5,807 bases of DNA from assembly GCA_029934845.1 (NCBI GenBank), contig JAOZLN010000150.1, forward strand, positions 556 to 6,362, in the 5' to 3' direction. Source of the DNA: Candidatus Sabulitectum sp. (GTDB lineage: Bacteria > Fermentibacterota > Fermentibacteria > Fermentibacterales > JCC-6). The notes beneath the pieces are model-generated. The model was not told the DNA's origin, ran no database searches, and worked only from the letters and a program-made list of their open reading frames with translations. Every line of letters starts with the position of its first letter. Position 1 is the first letter of the stretch. Positions 5,704 to 5,807 of this stretch are shown here, piece after piece. Made by a program: the position numbers and the translations under genes.

Positions 5704-5807
5704 ATGAAATCATGTTATTCTCTTTTAATCTCTGCTCTTATTGTACTATCTGCTCCTGTAATTGCCGATACTCCCCTGATCCGAACAACTGTATCCGACA
5801 GTTCCAG
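5704..5807 (+). CDS. Start of an exported protein with Sec signal peptide (3' end outside window)
   Basis: Only 34 complete codons are present. They begin MKSCYSLLISALIVLSAP and continue VIADTPLIRTT. Lys2, a hydrophobic core at about residues 5-16, and a cleavage-like PVIA/D site after residue 21 make a typical Sec signal peptide for signal peptidase I. Cys4 lies before the hydrophobic core and is not in a lipobox, so this is not a lipoprotein by this evidence. It has its own extended -10 promoter and ribosome site, so it starts a new transcription unit. The mature part is too short to name a family or to say whether it stays in the periplasm, outer membrane or medium. Confidence 0.75.
   Translation, partial: MKSCYSLLISALIVLSAPVIADTPLIRTTVSDSS

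Overview
The window looks like a chromosomal stretch from a Gram-negative-type bacterium of moderate GC content. Nothing fixes the species. The most telling gene is a PUR-type nucleic-acid-binding protein, a family known mainly from Bacteroidetes and Spirochaetes, so a member of one of those groups or a related (possibly uncultured) phylum is likely. A Sec signal peptide opens the last gene. I see no mobile element, CRISPR array, tRNA or rRNA.

Layout. Positions 1-3045 are a tight plus-strand run. It holds a large M16C (PreP/falcilysin-like) zinc metallopeptidase that enters from outside the window, then a small DUF4190-type membrane protein 10 bp later, then a DUF2752-type membrane protein 5 bp after that. 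The minus-strand gene at 2944-4734 encodes a YgiQ-family radical SAM protein and runs into the DUF2752 gene tail to tail, overlapping it by 102 bp in exact codon register. Positions 4735-4898 are a divergent promoter region, with -10-like elements on both strands overlapping each other and a 12-bp palindrome at the expected plus-strand start point. Positions 4899-5345 encode a PUR-domain protein with an added C-terminal Myb/SANT-like helix-turn-helix, followed by a hairpin.

Positions 5346-5703 have no convincing gene. They hold the PUR-gene hairpin, a good minus-strand intrinsic terminator with no clear gene feeding it, possible scraps of minus-strand coding sequence, a run of nine C and an extended -10 promoter. 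That promoter leads to the start of an exported protein that leaves the window at 5807.

How the genes work together. The peptidase and two small membrane proteins are probably one transcript, though no shared pathway is evident. The YgiQ and PUR genes are divergent and may share regulation. I found no obvious defence or biosynthetic system. The points most worth following are the PUR plus helix-turn-helix architecture, the in-register antisense overlap, and the orphan minus-strand terminator in the 5346-5703 gap.
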